Translations under genes and position numbers: made by a program
Shown here: positions 25,545-33,518 of the stretch, piece by piece
How the letters are laid out: every line of letters starts with the position of its first letter
Position numbering within the stretch: position 1 is the stretch's first letter
Notes under the pieces: model-generated
Told to the model about the DNA's origin: nothing
What the model saw: only the letters and a program-made list of their open reading frames with translations
Databases searched by the model: none
Assembly: GCF_025567625.1 (NCBI RefSeq)
Contig: NZ_JAOQJC010000045.1
Coordinates: forward strand, 1-64,000
Length of the DNA: 64,000 nt
Reading direction: 5' to 3'
From: Paenibacillus sp. J5C2022
GTDB lineage: Bacteria > Bacillota > Bacilli > Paenibacillales > Paenibacillaceae

Positions 25545-26522
25545 TTGATCTATTTGGGAGAGGGGCATATGAAGCGGATCGGGACTGACTGGCAAGCGCT
25601 GCTGCAAGAGATAGAAGAGGCCGTACGGCTGCTGGATAACGGCGACTGCACCCAGCCGCTGAAGCCATACTTGCGATACGGCGATCCGCGCAACCGTATC
25701 ATCGCCATGCCGGCATATGTGGGCGGAGCCGTTCATACGGCCGGCCTGAAGTGGATCGCCAGCTTCCCGGACAATCTGCGGCAGGGGCTGCCTCGGGCGC
25801 ACAGCGTCACCATCCTGAACGACGCCGACAGCGGAGCGCCGTTCGCCTTGCTGCACGGCGCACTGCTCAGCGCGGTCCGCACGGCGGCGGTAAGCGGGCT
25901 CATGCTGCGCCGTTATTCGGACATTCTTCCAGCTCCGGCAGATCTTCGCGTCGGCATAATCGGCTGGGGACCCGTCGGCCGTCTCCACCTGGAGATGTGC
26001 GCCGCATTATTCCCCGATGCCGTCAGCCAAGTGATCGCGCACGACATTCGCCCGGTTGATCTGGAGCTTGTACCTCCATCGCTGCAAGCCGCAACTTCGA
26101 TTGCCGATAGCTGGCCAGCCTTGTATCGGCAATGCAATGTCGTGATTACTTGTACGGCAAGCCGTGATCGCTATGTAAGCCTCCCTCCGCAACCCGGGAG
26201 CCTGCTGCTGCACGTCTCGCTTCGAGACTACGAAGCGAATGCATTGCGGTCTATCCCGCATATTGTCGTGGACGATTGGAGGGAAGTGTGCCGGGAGAAT
26301 ACGGACATCGAGCAGCTCCATCTTCTTCACGGATTGCAGGAAGAAGATACGATATCGCTCCGGGATGTCGTCTGTCGGGACGCCTTGTCCGCCGTCCTGA
26401 CCGATCCCGGCAAGGAATCCGTAATGTTCGCACCTATGGGCATGGCTGTATTCGATATCGCCGTGGCAAGCTGGTTCGTCCGGGAAAGCCGAAGACTGGA
26501 TATTGGCATAGCTCTGGAATAG
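25545..26522 (+). CDS. sbnB: SbnB-type dehydrogenase (2,3-diaminopropionate-forming, ornithine cyclodeaminase family)
   Basis: 325 residues. Ornithine-cyclodeaminase/mu-crystallin fold with the NAD-binding motif GIIGWGPVGRLHLEM at about 137 and the family motif SAVRTAAVSG. SbnB oxidatively cleaves the SbnA product to L-2,3-diaminopropionate and 2-oxoglutarate. The TTG at 25545 is preferred to the ATG at 25569: it has GAGGG 7 nt upstream and yields MIYLGEGHMKRIG, which matches the start of this family, whereas the ATG would remove it. Last gene of the three-gene operon; no terminator was seen. Confidence 0.88.
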   Translation: MIYLGEGHMKRIGTDWQALLQEIEEAVRLLDNGDCTQPLKPYLRYGDPRNRIIAMPAYVGGAVHTAGLKWIASFPDNLRQGLPRAHSVTILNDADSGAPFALLHGALLSAVRTAAVSGLMLRRYSDILPAPADLRVGIIGWGPVGRLHLEMCAALFPDAVSQVIAHDIRPVDLELVPPSLQAATSIADSWPALYRQCNVVITCTASRDRYVSLPPQPGSLLLHVSLRDYEANALRSIPHIVVDDWREVCRENTDIEQLHLLHGLQEEDTISLRDVVCRDALSAVLTDPGKESVMFAPMGMAVFDIAVASWFVRESRRLDIGIALE

Positions 26523-26617
26523 CAGCTGCGAGACCAATTTACTGCAGCAGCAGCGAATACCCAATTCGGGGTACGCTATATTGAGCCTCTTTCCGACTTG
26601 ATTCTCATACATTCCGA

Positions 26618-26815
26618 TTTAACTGGATTTCATGTCTTTCATTTATCGAAATCCCCCTATTTGTCACAATGAACGGGATTTCATGCTGTTAATCCGATCG
26701 GAAGAATTGATATTATGCCATGTGACCTGATTTAACTGCACAAGATCCATTTGCAGCATATGAGTACAACAACATCAGCCCCATTAACTACACAAAATCC
26801 AGTTAGAGGCCTTCG
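26618..26815. repeat. Dispersed intergenic repeat family B, copy 1
   Basis: About 200 AT-rich bp aligning to 33178-33376 in the same orientation. Common blocks: CAATGAAC-GGATTTCATGCT, TTAACTG-ACA--ATCCATTT and TGAGTACAAC / TATGTACAAC. The element repeats short TTAACTG/ATTTCATG-type segments internally. Non-coding. It fills most of the 400-bp gap between sbnB and ohrR. Confidence 0.7.
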
Positions 26816-26886
26816 TGCTTTGCAACACTTAGCCAATCTCTCCAAAATTGACTTCAATCAGCCTGTTCGCTATATTAGATTTAACA

Positions 26887-26897
26887 CAATTGAATTG
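26887..26897. promoter_or_regulatory. Possible OhrR operator
   Basis: CAATTGAATTG is a perfect inverted repeat around a central G, 29 bp before the ohrR start, in an AT-rich context like known OhrR operators. TTGACT at 26850 may be an associated -35 box. Confidence 0.4.
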
Positions 26898-26925
26898 AGA
26901 ACCACTCAATTAACGGAGGTAGACG

Positions 26926-27390
26926 ATGACGACTAGCAATCCGCTGCAGTTGGACCGCCAGCTATGCTTCGCCATATATGCCTGCTCGCGGGAAATAACG
27001 AAGCTTTACCGCCCGTTGCTGCAAGATCTGGGCTTAACTTATACGCAATATGTCACGATGCTGGCGTTATGGGAAGAAGATCATGTAACCGTCAACGCAC
27101 TTGGCCATAGGCTGCATCTGGATTCCGGCACCTTGACGCCGTTGCTGAAGAAGCTGGAAGCCGCGGGATGGATTGTGCGCGCACGGGACAAGCAGGATGA
27201 GCGCAGCGTTGTGATCACCTTGACTGATTCGGGAACAGCGCTGAGGGAGAAGGCTGTCTCCATCCCCTACAAGCTTGCCTGCCAGTTGAACGCCACCCCC
27301 GAAGAAGGCGCGGCGCTTCTGGATCAGGTGCATACCTTGCTGGACAGAATGAGAAAAGCGCCCGACAGCGATTCTTCAGACCACAGATGA
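26926..27390 (+). CDS. ohrR: MarR-family organic-peroxide sensor OhrR
   Basis: 154 residues. The N-terminus QLCFAIYACSREITKLYRPL closely resembles OhrR, with the reactive Cys14 in LCFA and a second Cys20. The winged helix continues with LGLTYTQYVTMLALWE, LHLDSGTLTPLLKKLEAAGW and wing residues RDKQDERSV. It represses peroxide-defence genes until the Cys is oxidised. No ohr gene is next to it, unlike the usual arrangement. SD GGAGG is 6 nt before the ATG. A hairpin (ACCTCGGC/GCCGAGGT) follows the stop without a T-run. Confidence 0.85.
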   Translation: MTTSNPLQLDRQLCFAIYACSREITKLYRPLLQDLGLTYTQYVTMLALWEEDHVTVNALGHRLHLDSGTLTPLLKKLEAAGWIVRARDKQDERSVVITLTDSGTALREKAVSIPYKLACQLNATPEEGAALLDQVHTLLDRMRKAPDSDSSDHR

Positions 27391-27399
27391 AACCTCGGC

Positions 27400-27530
27400 C
27401 CTTCCAGCCGAGGTCACATCGGCTGCTGCTGCTCTTCCCACTGCTTTACGCGCTCCAGCCGAGGTTCCATCTCCTACTTCTGCTCTTTCCGCTGCTTTAC
27501 GCGCTCCAGCCGAGGTCACATCGGCTGCAC
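27400..27530. repeat. Short tandem repeat containing CCAGCCGAGGT
   Basis: CCAGCCGAGGT recurs three times at roughly 55-60 bp intervals, with CTGCTTTACGCGCTCCAGCC before the last two and CACATCGGCTGC after the first and third. Non-coding gap between convergent ohrR and the methyltransferase gene. Confidence 0.7.
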
Positions 27531-27546
27531 TTTCTGCTAACTCCGC

Positions 27547-28236
27547 TTATTCAAGCGTCTTCCACCATACGCCTGCGCATTCCGCCACGACAGACTCTCC
27601 TCTCCGTGCCACCGCATCGGCAAGCTCGTCACCGAAGAAGAATCTCGTCATTCCCTCCGCTTCCTCCACACTTCCGAACGTATAATCCATTCTACGCCAA
27701 CGGTGCTGGAAGCCGTACTCCGTCTGGAGCGCTTCATAATAAGGCACGAGGAAGGACGGCGGCGAAGGCGTCTCGCACCCCGTTCCCATCGTTTCGAAAA
27801 TAATGACCGTTCCGCCCGGACGCAGAATTCGTTCAATTTCATTCATGACGGCAGCAAGATTATTCCTCCACTCTTCATGAGTTGTCGCGCACAGATAACA
27901 AATGCTCCAGCCCGATACGATCAAGTCGGCGCAGTTGTCTTCCAGCGGAAGTGTACGGTGATCGGCCGTATGCACGCTCCAGTTCACCAGCCCGGACTGC
28001 CGCAGGCTCGCAGCCGTCAGTTGCAGCATCGCTCCCGACGCATCAAGCGCGGCAATCGACTTCGCATCAGGCGCCAGCAATTTCGTCAGCCGTCCCGTCC
28101 CCGCTCCCATATCCACGACGTCCAGCCCTTGCACACTGCATATGCTGTTCACAACCTCAAGCAGATCGGGCTGCTTCGAGATCATCGCTTCATAACGGGC
28201 CGCTTGTTCTGCATAAATTTGTTCATGATTCGGCAT
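27547..28236 (-). CDS. Class I SAM-dependent methyltransferase
   Basis: 229 residues. Motif I VVDMGAGTGRLTKLL binds S-adenosylmethionine, IAALDASGAML carries the acidic residue that follows, and motif post-I/II is NCADLIVSGWSIC, followed by RILRPGGTVIIFETMG, the usual motif III. Cytoplasmic, of the UbiE/small-molecule type; substrate unknown. SD AAGGAG is 9 nt before the ATG. Confidence 0.88.
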   Translation of the reverse strand: MPNHEQIYAEQAARYEAMISKQPDLLEVVNSICSVQGLDVVDMGAGTGRLTKLLAPDAKSIAALDASGAMLQLTAASLRQSGLVNWSVHTADHRTLPLEDNCADLIVSGWSICYLCATTHEEWRNNLAAVMNEIERILRPGGTVIIFETMGTGCETPSPPSFLVPYYEALQTEYGFQHRWRRMDYTFGSVEEAEGMTRFFFGDELADAVARRGESVVAECAGVWWKTLE

Positions 28237-28366
28237 TGCTTCATCTCCTTCTCACATGTGTTCCTTCACACTGTATACGTTGACGCTACGAGAAGGTCAA
28301 GTCTTAACATGATACGGATGTTTCATTGCTTCTTAATTCCGGACGTCGACTTCCCCAACGTAAACG

Positions 28367-28690
28367 AAAGAACAAATCACCCTGACAGGTGACAGCCTTC
28401 GCCGTTCGTTCTTCCGACGTTCCAATCACCGCTCGTACTTCGAACATTCCGTTCGCCGCTCCATCCTCGAACGTTCCGCTCTCCGCTCTTAACGGTTGCC
28501 ATCGAGCTTATTGCATCTCAAATCCCTCTTTATTTGCTGTAACGGGCACCACGAGGCCTATTTCTCGCCGTGACATCCGATATCGCATTTTCCGGGTTTC
28601 ATAAGCCCCGTCACAACCGTTACTCTAAAAATTTGCCCATTTTGAGCCGATTAAGCTCTGTGGCAACCGCTACATTTGCTCCTGCGCGGA
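28367..28690. repeat. Dispersed intergenic repeat family A, copy 2
   Basis: Homologous to 16201-16555 in the same orientation, including CTTAACGGTTGCCAT, TTTGCTGTAACGGGCACCAC and TTAAGCTCTGTGGCAACCGC. It occupies most of the gap between the methyltransferase and the peptidyl-prolyl isomerase genes. No conserved ORF. Confidence 0.8.
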
Positions 28691-28807
28691 TCAGAGTTCG
28701 CTTGCAACACACCGCTTCGTCCGCATCTACACCGGCTACAACCATTGGCCTGACTTCAATCTCTGTGATAATATGAAGTGTGGAACATGAAGAAGGAGGT
28801 TACCCCA

Positions 28808-29545
28808 TTGAAACAACTTACAACAACACTGCGATTATGCACCCTGCTAGTTATCGCGCTCACCATTCTGGTAGCGGCAGGCTGCGGTGTAAATCAGGCG
28901 AAGCAAAACAATTCGCAAGGCTCTGCGGGTAATTCCGCCACAAACACGGAAGCAACAAAGGAAACACAACCTCCTGCAGTGACTGCCGCTCCGGAAGACA
29001 AGGAGCCTGAGCTGCTAGGCTCCGATCAACATCCTGAAGTGACAATCGAGACGAGCAGCGGCGGCATTATTAAAGTGGAGCTGTACCCGGAGGTTGCTCC
29101 CAATACGGTAAACAACTTCATCGCTCTCGTGGATCAGGGCTTCTATGACGGCGTCATCTTCCATCGCGTCATGCCCGGGTTTATGATTCAAGGCGGCGAT
29201 CCGGATGGCACCGGCATGGGCGGTCCAGGCTACTCAATCCCAGGCGAGTTCACGAATAATGGACTCGAAAACAACTTGAAGCATGACCGCGGCGTCATCT
29301 CCATGGCTAGATCGACAATGCCGGATTCGGCTGGCTCGCAGTTCTTTATAATGGTCGATGAAGCGCCTCATCTGGATGGAGATTATGCGGCATTCGGCAA
29401 AGTTATTGAAGGTATGGAAGCAGTGGATGAAATTGTCAACCAGGACCGCGACGGTCAGGACAAGCCGCTGGAGCCGATCTCCATGAAGAAAGTTACGGTG
29501 GATAAGAAAGGCATGACGTTTGAGGAACCGAAGAAAACAAGTTAA
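28808..29545 (+). CDS. Cyclophilin-type peptidyl-prolyl cis-trans isomerase, lipoprotein
   Basis: 245 residues. The signal peptide ends in the lipobox VAAGC, so the mature protein is lipid-anchored outside the membrane. A Gln/Asn/Thr-rich linker precedes the cyclophilin domain (about 75-240): FYDGVIFHRVMPGFMIQGGD with catalytic Arg, then MARSTMPDSAGSQFFI and YAAFGKVIEGMEAVD. The TTG at 28808 is chosen: AAGGAGGT lies 7 nt before it, and an ATG ten codons upstream would precede the ribosome-binding site. Probably helps fold exported proteins. Confidence 0.9.
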   Translation: MKQLTTTLRLCTLLVIALTILVAAGCGVNQAKQNNSQGSAGNSATNTEATKETQPPAVTAAPEDKEPELLGSDQHPEVTIETSSGGIIKVELYPEVAPNTVNNFIALVDQGFYDGVIFHRVMPGFMIQGGDPDGTGMGGPGYSIPGEFTNNGLENNLKHDRGVISMARSTMPDSAGSQFFIMVDEAPHLDGDYAAFGKVIEGMEAVDEIVNQDRDGQDKPLEPISMKKVTVDKKGMTFEEPKKTS

Positions 29546-29555
29546 CGACATAACC

Positions 29556-29594
29556 AAATGCTCCGTACCCATATGGGCTCCGGAGCATTTTTGT
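29556..29594 (+). terminator. Terminator of the PPIase gene
   Basis: AAATGCTCCG (29556-29565) pairs with CGGAGCATTT (29581-29590), continuing into TTTG. Confidence 0.9.
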
Positions 29595-29775
29595 TCAGAC
29601 CTTTCAACACATATCCACCAAAGCGCGCCACGCCCCATAACTATCGTCATCGCTCAATTTGATCACATAGCCATCGAGAACGTGCTGTAATGTGTGGCCT
29701 ATCACTCATATTAGCCACGTAAACCCGCCAACTTCGCCTCCGCCAACGATTCACCCGAACGTAGCTCATCAACAT

Positions 29776-29812
29776 AAAAAAAGCCGCCCCGCATCACGTG
29801 CAGCACGACTTA
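29776..29812 (-). terminator. Probable terminator of tgl
   Basis: On the minus strand a GC-rich hairpin-forming stretch (GCTGCACGTGATGCGGGGC) runs into GGCTTTTTTT, about 25-60 bp after the tgl stop. The stem is imperfect. The remaining 29595-29775 shows nothing recognisable. Confidence 0.5.
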
Positions 29813-29833
29813 AGCCCCTCTATCCCACTCACC

Positions 29834-30715
29834 TCATACCGGCAATTGCTCGCCGTCAGCATCCTCCGCAGCCATCACGGCAGCCACTCCAGCAGCCGCG
29901 CCAATAATCCCATCGCCCTCATCCTCATCAATCGCCGACATCGCCGCCAGCGCTGCCTCTTCCGCCTCCACCTGCTCCCGCATCGTCAGCCTGCGGACGG
30001 CTTCGAAGTCCGGCGTCAGCACCAGATTTTGCAAATAGGCGGATACCATGCTGCCCGGCCGCCTTGCGCGATTCAAGGCTGCGATCATCTCCTGCCCCGT
30101 CCCCATACCGATCCCATGTCCGAAGTACAGATTTTCATCCAGCATGATGACGTTCTCCCCTTGCCATTCCGGGGTAGCGGGATGATGGTCCGGGTTTTTG
30201 AAGTACAGGACGTCGCCGGGATAAGTCTCAGCCAGGTTATAGGTAGTAATCAAGCGCAGATCTCTGTCATATTGCCAATCTCTCAGGAACAAGTTCTGAA
30301 AATAATAGTTGAACGCCGGTTCGCCGATCGTCGACAGCACCGCCTTGTACAGCATGATAATAATCGCTCCTGCGCATTCAAACGCATACAGCTGACCGTT
30401 CTGGAAAATGTCGTTGATGCCTACCGAAGGCGGTACGCCGGGTCTGAGCAAGAAGCCGCCATTCGGCGTTCGTATCCAGTATTGAGGGTTGCAGCGGGAA
30501 TTGCTGAACGTGGCGAAGCCCACGTCGCTGGCATTCATATCCTTGGCAGCCTGAACAATATTGGAACGCATCCTCAGCTCGAACATTAAGGCATCCATGC
30601 TGGGATACCGGTAGATCATGGGACTGGCTTGCTTCTTGCTCACAATTCGGCGCTCCAGATCCGATAGCATGCTTGGATACAGATTATTGATGCTGTCGTT
30701 CATTATCACGATCAC
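29834..30715 (-). CDS. tgl: Protein-glutamine gamma-glutamyltransferase (spore-coat transglutaminase)
   Basis: 293 residues, longer than the roughly 245 of Bacillus Tgl because of a C-terminal acidic/Ala-rich tail (about 245-293). The active-site Cys114 lies in YAFECAGAI and the partner Glu187 in QGENVIML. FGHGIG and DVLYFKNPDHHPA also match Tgl. The enzyme forms Gln-Lys crosslinks in the coat, so the gene points to a spore former. The GTG at 30715 has GGGGG 8 nt upstream and gives MIVIMND, similar to the family start; a TTG at 30730 overlaps that site. Confidence 0.88.
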   Translation of the reverse strand: MIVIMNDSINNLYPSMLSDLERRIVSKKQASPMIYRYPSMDALMFELRMRSNIVQAAKDMNASDVGFATFSNSRCNPQYWIRTPNGGFLLRPGVPPSVGINDIFQNGQLYAFECAGAIIIMLYKAVLSTIGEPAFNYYFQNLFLRDWQYDRDLRLITTYNLAETYPGDVLYFKNPDHHPATPEWQGENVIMLDENLYFGHGIGMGTGQEMIAALNRARRPGSMVSAYLQNLVLTPDFEAVRRLTMREQVEAEEAALAAMSAIDEDEGDGIIGAAAGVAAVMAAEDADGEQLPV

Positions 30716-30782
30716 GTCACTTACCCCCAAGCCATTGATATGGTTAGGTTATTGTACGTATGCCCGTGACAATTGGTGAGTG

Positions 30783-31601
30783 TTACACCGCGCCCGCGCC
30801 ACTATGCGCCGCAGCAACCGGCTCGCCCGGGAGCAGTCCCGCCTCCACCAATCCCCGGCGTATGCCGGACTCGTCGACATGAGCGGTAACGTAGTCGGCA
30901 TACGGCAGCAGATCGGGATGGGAATTGCCCATCGCAATGCCGAACCCGACGTATTCCAGCATCTCCTTGTCGTTCAGCCCATCTCCGAATGCGACGGCTT
31001 GGGAAGCATCATAACCCAGCTTGTCCAGCATCGCTTCAATGCCCTTCGCCTTGGAGCCGCCCTTCGGCAGCACATCCATTGCGCCCTCATGCCAACGGAT
31101 GAAGGTCAACTCATCCTTCAGCGGCTCATACAACGTCTCCTCATGCGCCTCGCAGTGCAGGAACGTCTGATACACCTCTTCCTTCCGCCAGAACTCAGGA
31201 TCGTAGCCGGGAGGATTCACTTTAAGTGACAGCACCGAATCAGTCATGAACGTATTCGTCTCTTGATTGGCGTAATAAGCTTCCGCACCTTCGAACACCA
31301 GTCCATGCCCATGATCAGCAGCCCTGTCGACCAGCTCGCCCATTATCTCTCTAGCAATGGCGAATCGATAGATGGGCTCGCCCTTATAGACAACATAGCC
31401 TCCGTTCAAGCTGACGTAGGATTCGATGCCCAGCTTCTCCAGTATCGGCCCAATAAAATAAGGAGCCCGTCCGGTGGCGATAACAGGCTCCACTCCGCTT
31501 GCTTTCAATTCGCGAATCGCTTCAACGGTATCCTGCGGAATGTTCTTTTGCTCATTGACCAATGTACCGTCGATATCAAAAAATACTATTTTGCAGCTCA
31601 T
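30783..31601 (-). CDS. Cof-type HAD phosphatase
   Basis: 272 residues. HAD motif I FFDIDGTLV, motif II VIATGRAPYF, and motifs III/IV GSKAKGIEAML and VAFGDGLNDKEMLE. The large C2 cap between motifs II and III is typical of Cof/YidA sugar-phosphate phosphatases. SD GAGAGGATG precedes the ATG at 31601. Substrate unknown. Confidence 0.9.
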   Translation of the reverse strand: MSCKIVFFDIDGTLVNEQKNIPQDTVEAIRELKASGVEPVIATGRAPYFIGPILEKLGIESYVSLNGGYVVYKGEPIYRFAIAREIMGELVDRAADHGHGLVFEGAEAYYANQETNTFMTDSVLSLKVNPPGYDPEFWRKEEVYQTFLHCEAHEETLYEPLKDELTFIRWHEGAMDVLPKGGSKAKGIEAMLDKLGYDASQAVAFGDGLNDKEMLEYVGFGIAMGNSHPDLLPYADYVTAHVDESGIRRGLVEAGLLPGEPVAAAHSGAGAV

Positions 31602-31727
31602 GGCGCTTCATCCTCTCCCATTTCTTATGCGGCATGGCTATCCGCTAACTCTCTGTATACATCAGTATAAAGAATAGGAGAGGTTCCCGCCAGCTATTTG
31701 CACCAACGTTACTACTTAGGTCCATTC

Positions 31728-31947
31728 GGTACGAGGCACGCTTGATGGAGCTATGTGAGCAAAATGAGCGATAGCGCACAATTCCCACTACTTTTCCGCT
31801 TCTATGTGACCATTTTGAGCGATAGCTCCTACTTTTCGGCGGTACGAGGCACGCTTGATGGAGCTATGTGAGCAAAATGAGCGATAGCGCACACTTTCCT
31901 CTATTTTTCCGCTTCTATGTGACCATATTGAGCGATAAGCTCCTACT
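31728..31947. repeat. Two-copy relative of the 114-bp repeat
   Basis: Two units start at GGTACGAGGCACGC (31728 and 31841; period 113 bp). They share architecture and bases with the array at 1-832: CTATGTGA...TGAGCGATAG, CGCACACTTTCCT, then a second CTATGTGACCA...TGAGCGATA and CTACTTTTCGGCGGTACGAG. Both loci therefore belong to one family. Confidence 0.85.
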
Positions 31948-31993
31948 TGCTTAGTAGCTAGCTAAGTAGTAACGCACCAACTCACTCTTGCCA

Positions 31994-32176
31994 TTACCAC
32001 CCATAATCGTCCTTCTTCAGCTCCAATTGGAACATACAGTCAAAGAACACCGCCTTCGTTCCAAGCGGCTTCATCAGGGCGTTCCATCCCTTGGAAGGCT
32101 CGACATTCATAAAGTTAAGCTGCCTATCTTCGTCGCTCTTTGTCCAATTCGTATTGTGCCTCGCAGACTTGCGCTG
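31994..32176 (-). pseudogene. Possible remnant of a coding sequence
   Basis: On the minus strand a 60-codon stop-free stretch reads like a real protein C-terminus (TKSDEDRQLNFMNVEPSKGW, then GTKAVFFDCMFQLELKKDDY), with balanced composition and no upstream ribosome-binding site. A TAG closes the frame at its 5' side. An internal ATG would give 37 residues. It may be the decayed end of a deleted gene. I do not recognise the family. Confidence 0.3.
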
Positions 32177-32243
32177 CTATGATTAGAGATACGAACGGAA
32201 GCGGTATTGCAAAAAGCCGCGACATCCCTTGACAGGAGTGAAG

Positions 32244-33068
32244 ATGATGAGCCAATCCGTCTCAACTCTGCCCAGCATGGGCATTCTGCAATTCCACCAA
32301 AAAACTTCGCCTATTCGACTTGAGCGGTTCGCCCCACATGAAAGCTTGTCCCCATTCGTTCTTCACTATTGGCTGGTAAGCTGGGATCTTCCCGGCGAGA
32401 CCATCTACTTGCAGGACGTCATTCCGAATCCGTGCGCCAATCTGGTTGTAGAGAAGGCCGGAAGCGGGCTGTATGGCGTTCCCGACAGAATATACACGAA
32501 GCGGCTAACGGGACGGGGACGCGCTTTCGGAGTGAAGTTCAAGCCCGGGGGATTATATCCGTACATTCGCAAACCGCTGGCGGAGCTGCGTAATAGCAGG
32601 ATGAATATAGCCGACGCCTTCCCTTGTGACGACTCCGCACTCTGCGAAGCCTTCCGCGACTCCGCTCCCGCAGACACGCTCATTCGGCTGTCGGCGGACA
32701 TCTTATCCCATCAGTTGCCGCAAGCGGACCCTATCATTCATACTGTTAACGATATTATTAACGATGTGAAGCATACCGATACCATTACCACTGTCGAGCA
32801 AATGTGCAGCAACAGCGGTATACACATCCGCAAGCTTCAGCGTCTGTTCCAGCAATATGTCGGCGTCACCCCCAAGTGGGTCATTAAGCTGTACCGCATG
32901 CAGAACGTGGCGGAGCAGTTGGATAAAGGGTATTCCGGCGGCTGGATGGAGCTAGCCTTATCGCAAGGCTACTACGACCAGCCCCATTTCATCCGCGATT
33001 TCAAGTCGATTATCGGCGTAACGCCGGAGCAATATGTGCAGTCCTCACTGTCTGCACGGGAACAGTAA
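32244..33068 (+). CDS. AraC-family transcriptional regulator with N-terminal DUF6597-like domain
   Basis: 274 residues. The N-terminal domain (FAPHESLSPFVLHYWLVSWD, then YTKRLTGRGRAFGVKFKPGG) is the kind found in AraC-type regulators of stress or small-molecule responses. The C-terminal HTH (about 180-270) has VEQMCSNSGIHIRKLQRLFQ and LALSQGYYDQPHFIRDF. The ATG at 32244 follows AGGAG by 6 nt; an adjacent ATG at 32247 is possible. No obvious target operon is adjacent on the same strand. Confidence 0.88.
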   Translation: MMSQSVSTLPSMGILQFHQKTSPIRLERFAPHESLSPFVLHYWLVSWDLPGETIYLQDVIPNPCANLVVEKAGSGLYGVPDRIYTKRLTGRGRAFGVKFKPGGLYPYIRKPLAELRNSRMNIADAFPCDDSALCEAFRDSAPADTLIRLSADILSHQLPQADPIIHTVNDIINDVKHTDTITTVEQMCSNSGIHIRKLQRLFQQYVGVTPKWVIKLYRMQNVAEQLDKGYSGGWMELALSQGYYDQPHFIRDFKSIIGVTPEQYVQSSLSAREQ

Positions 33069-33177
33069 CGGGTGCAGTAACGAGTGCAATAACGGAAGCA
33101 GACGAAATGCCGCTACTCAACAAACCTCTCTGTCGCTATGATGCGGAGAAGGATGGATTATTCGAGAAAAGGCTATG

Positions 33178-33376
33178 ATCTAACTGTATTATTTGCTATC
33201 TATCTTCCAAAATTACCCTTATTATCGCAATGAACTGGATTTCATGCTATTCCTTTGACCGATTGATGAGATGTTGTGCTATATAGCCAAATTCAACTGT
33301 ACATTATCCATTTCCATTATGTACAACGATGATATTAGTTGAAATAATGACATAAAATCCATTTGGCAGGTTGACG
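33178..33376. repeat. Dispersed intergenic repeat family B, copy 2
   Basis: Partner of 26618-26815. CAATGAACTGGATTTCATGC and TTCAACTGTACATTATCCAT mark the alignment. AT-rich and non-coding; it fills most of the gap 33069-33518. Confidence 0.7.
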
Positions 33377-33414
33377 AAAGACAATCTCACCCCGAAATTT
33401 CATACGCTTTATAT

Positions 33415-33447
33415 ACAAGAAAGGGCTGCAGCCAATGACCGCAACCC
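33415..33447 (-). terminator. Terminator of the glycan-use cluster
   Basis: On the minus strand GGGTTGC (33441-33447) pairs with GCAGCCC (33423-33429, one G-U), followed by TTTCTTG. It lies about 70 bp beyond the GH3 stop. Confidence 0.65.
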
Positions 33448-33518
33448 CATAATTCGTTGTGAAAACCTCTGCACTCGACCTTTCAGAATTGAGCGGCCGT
33501 GTTCAAAGGCTAGTATTG

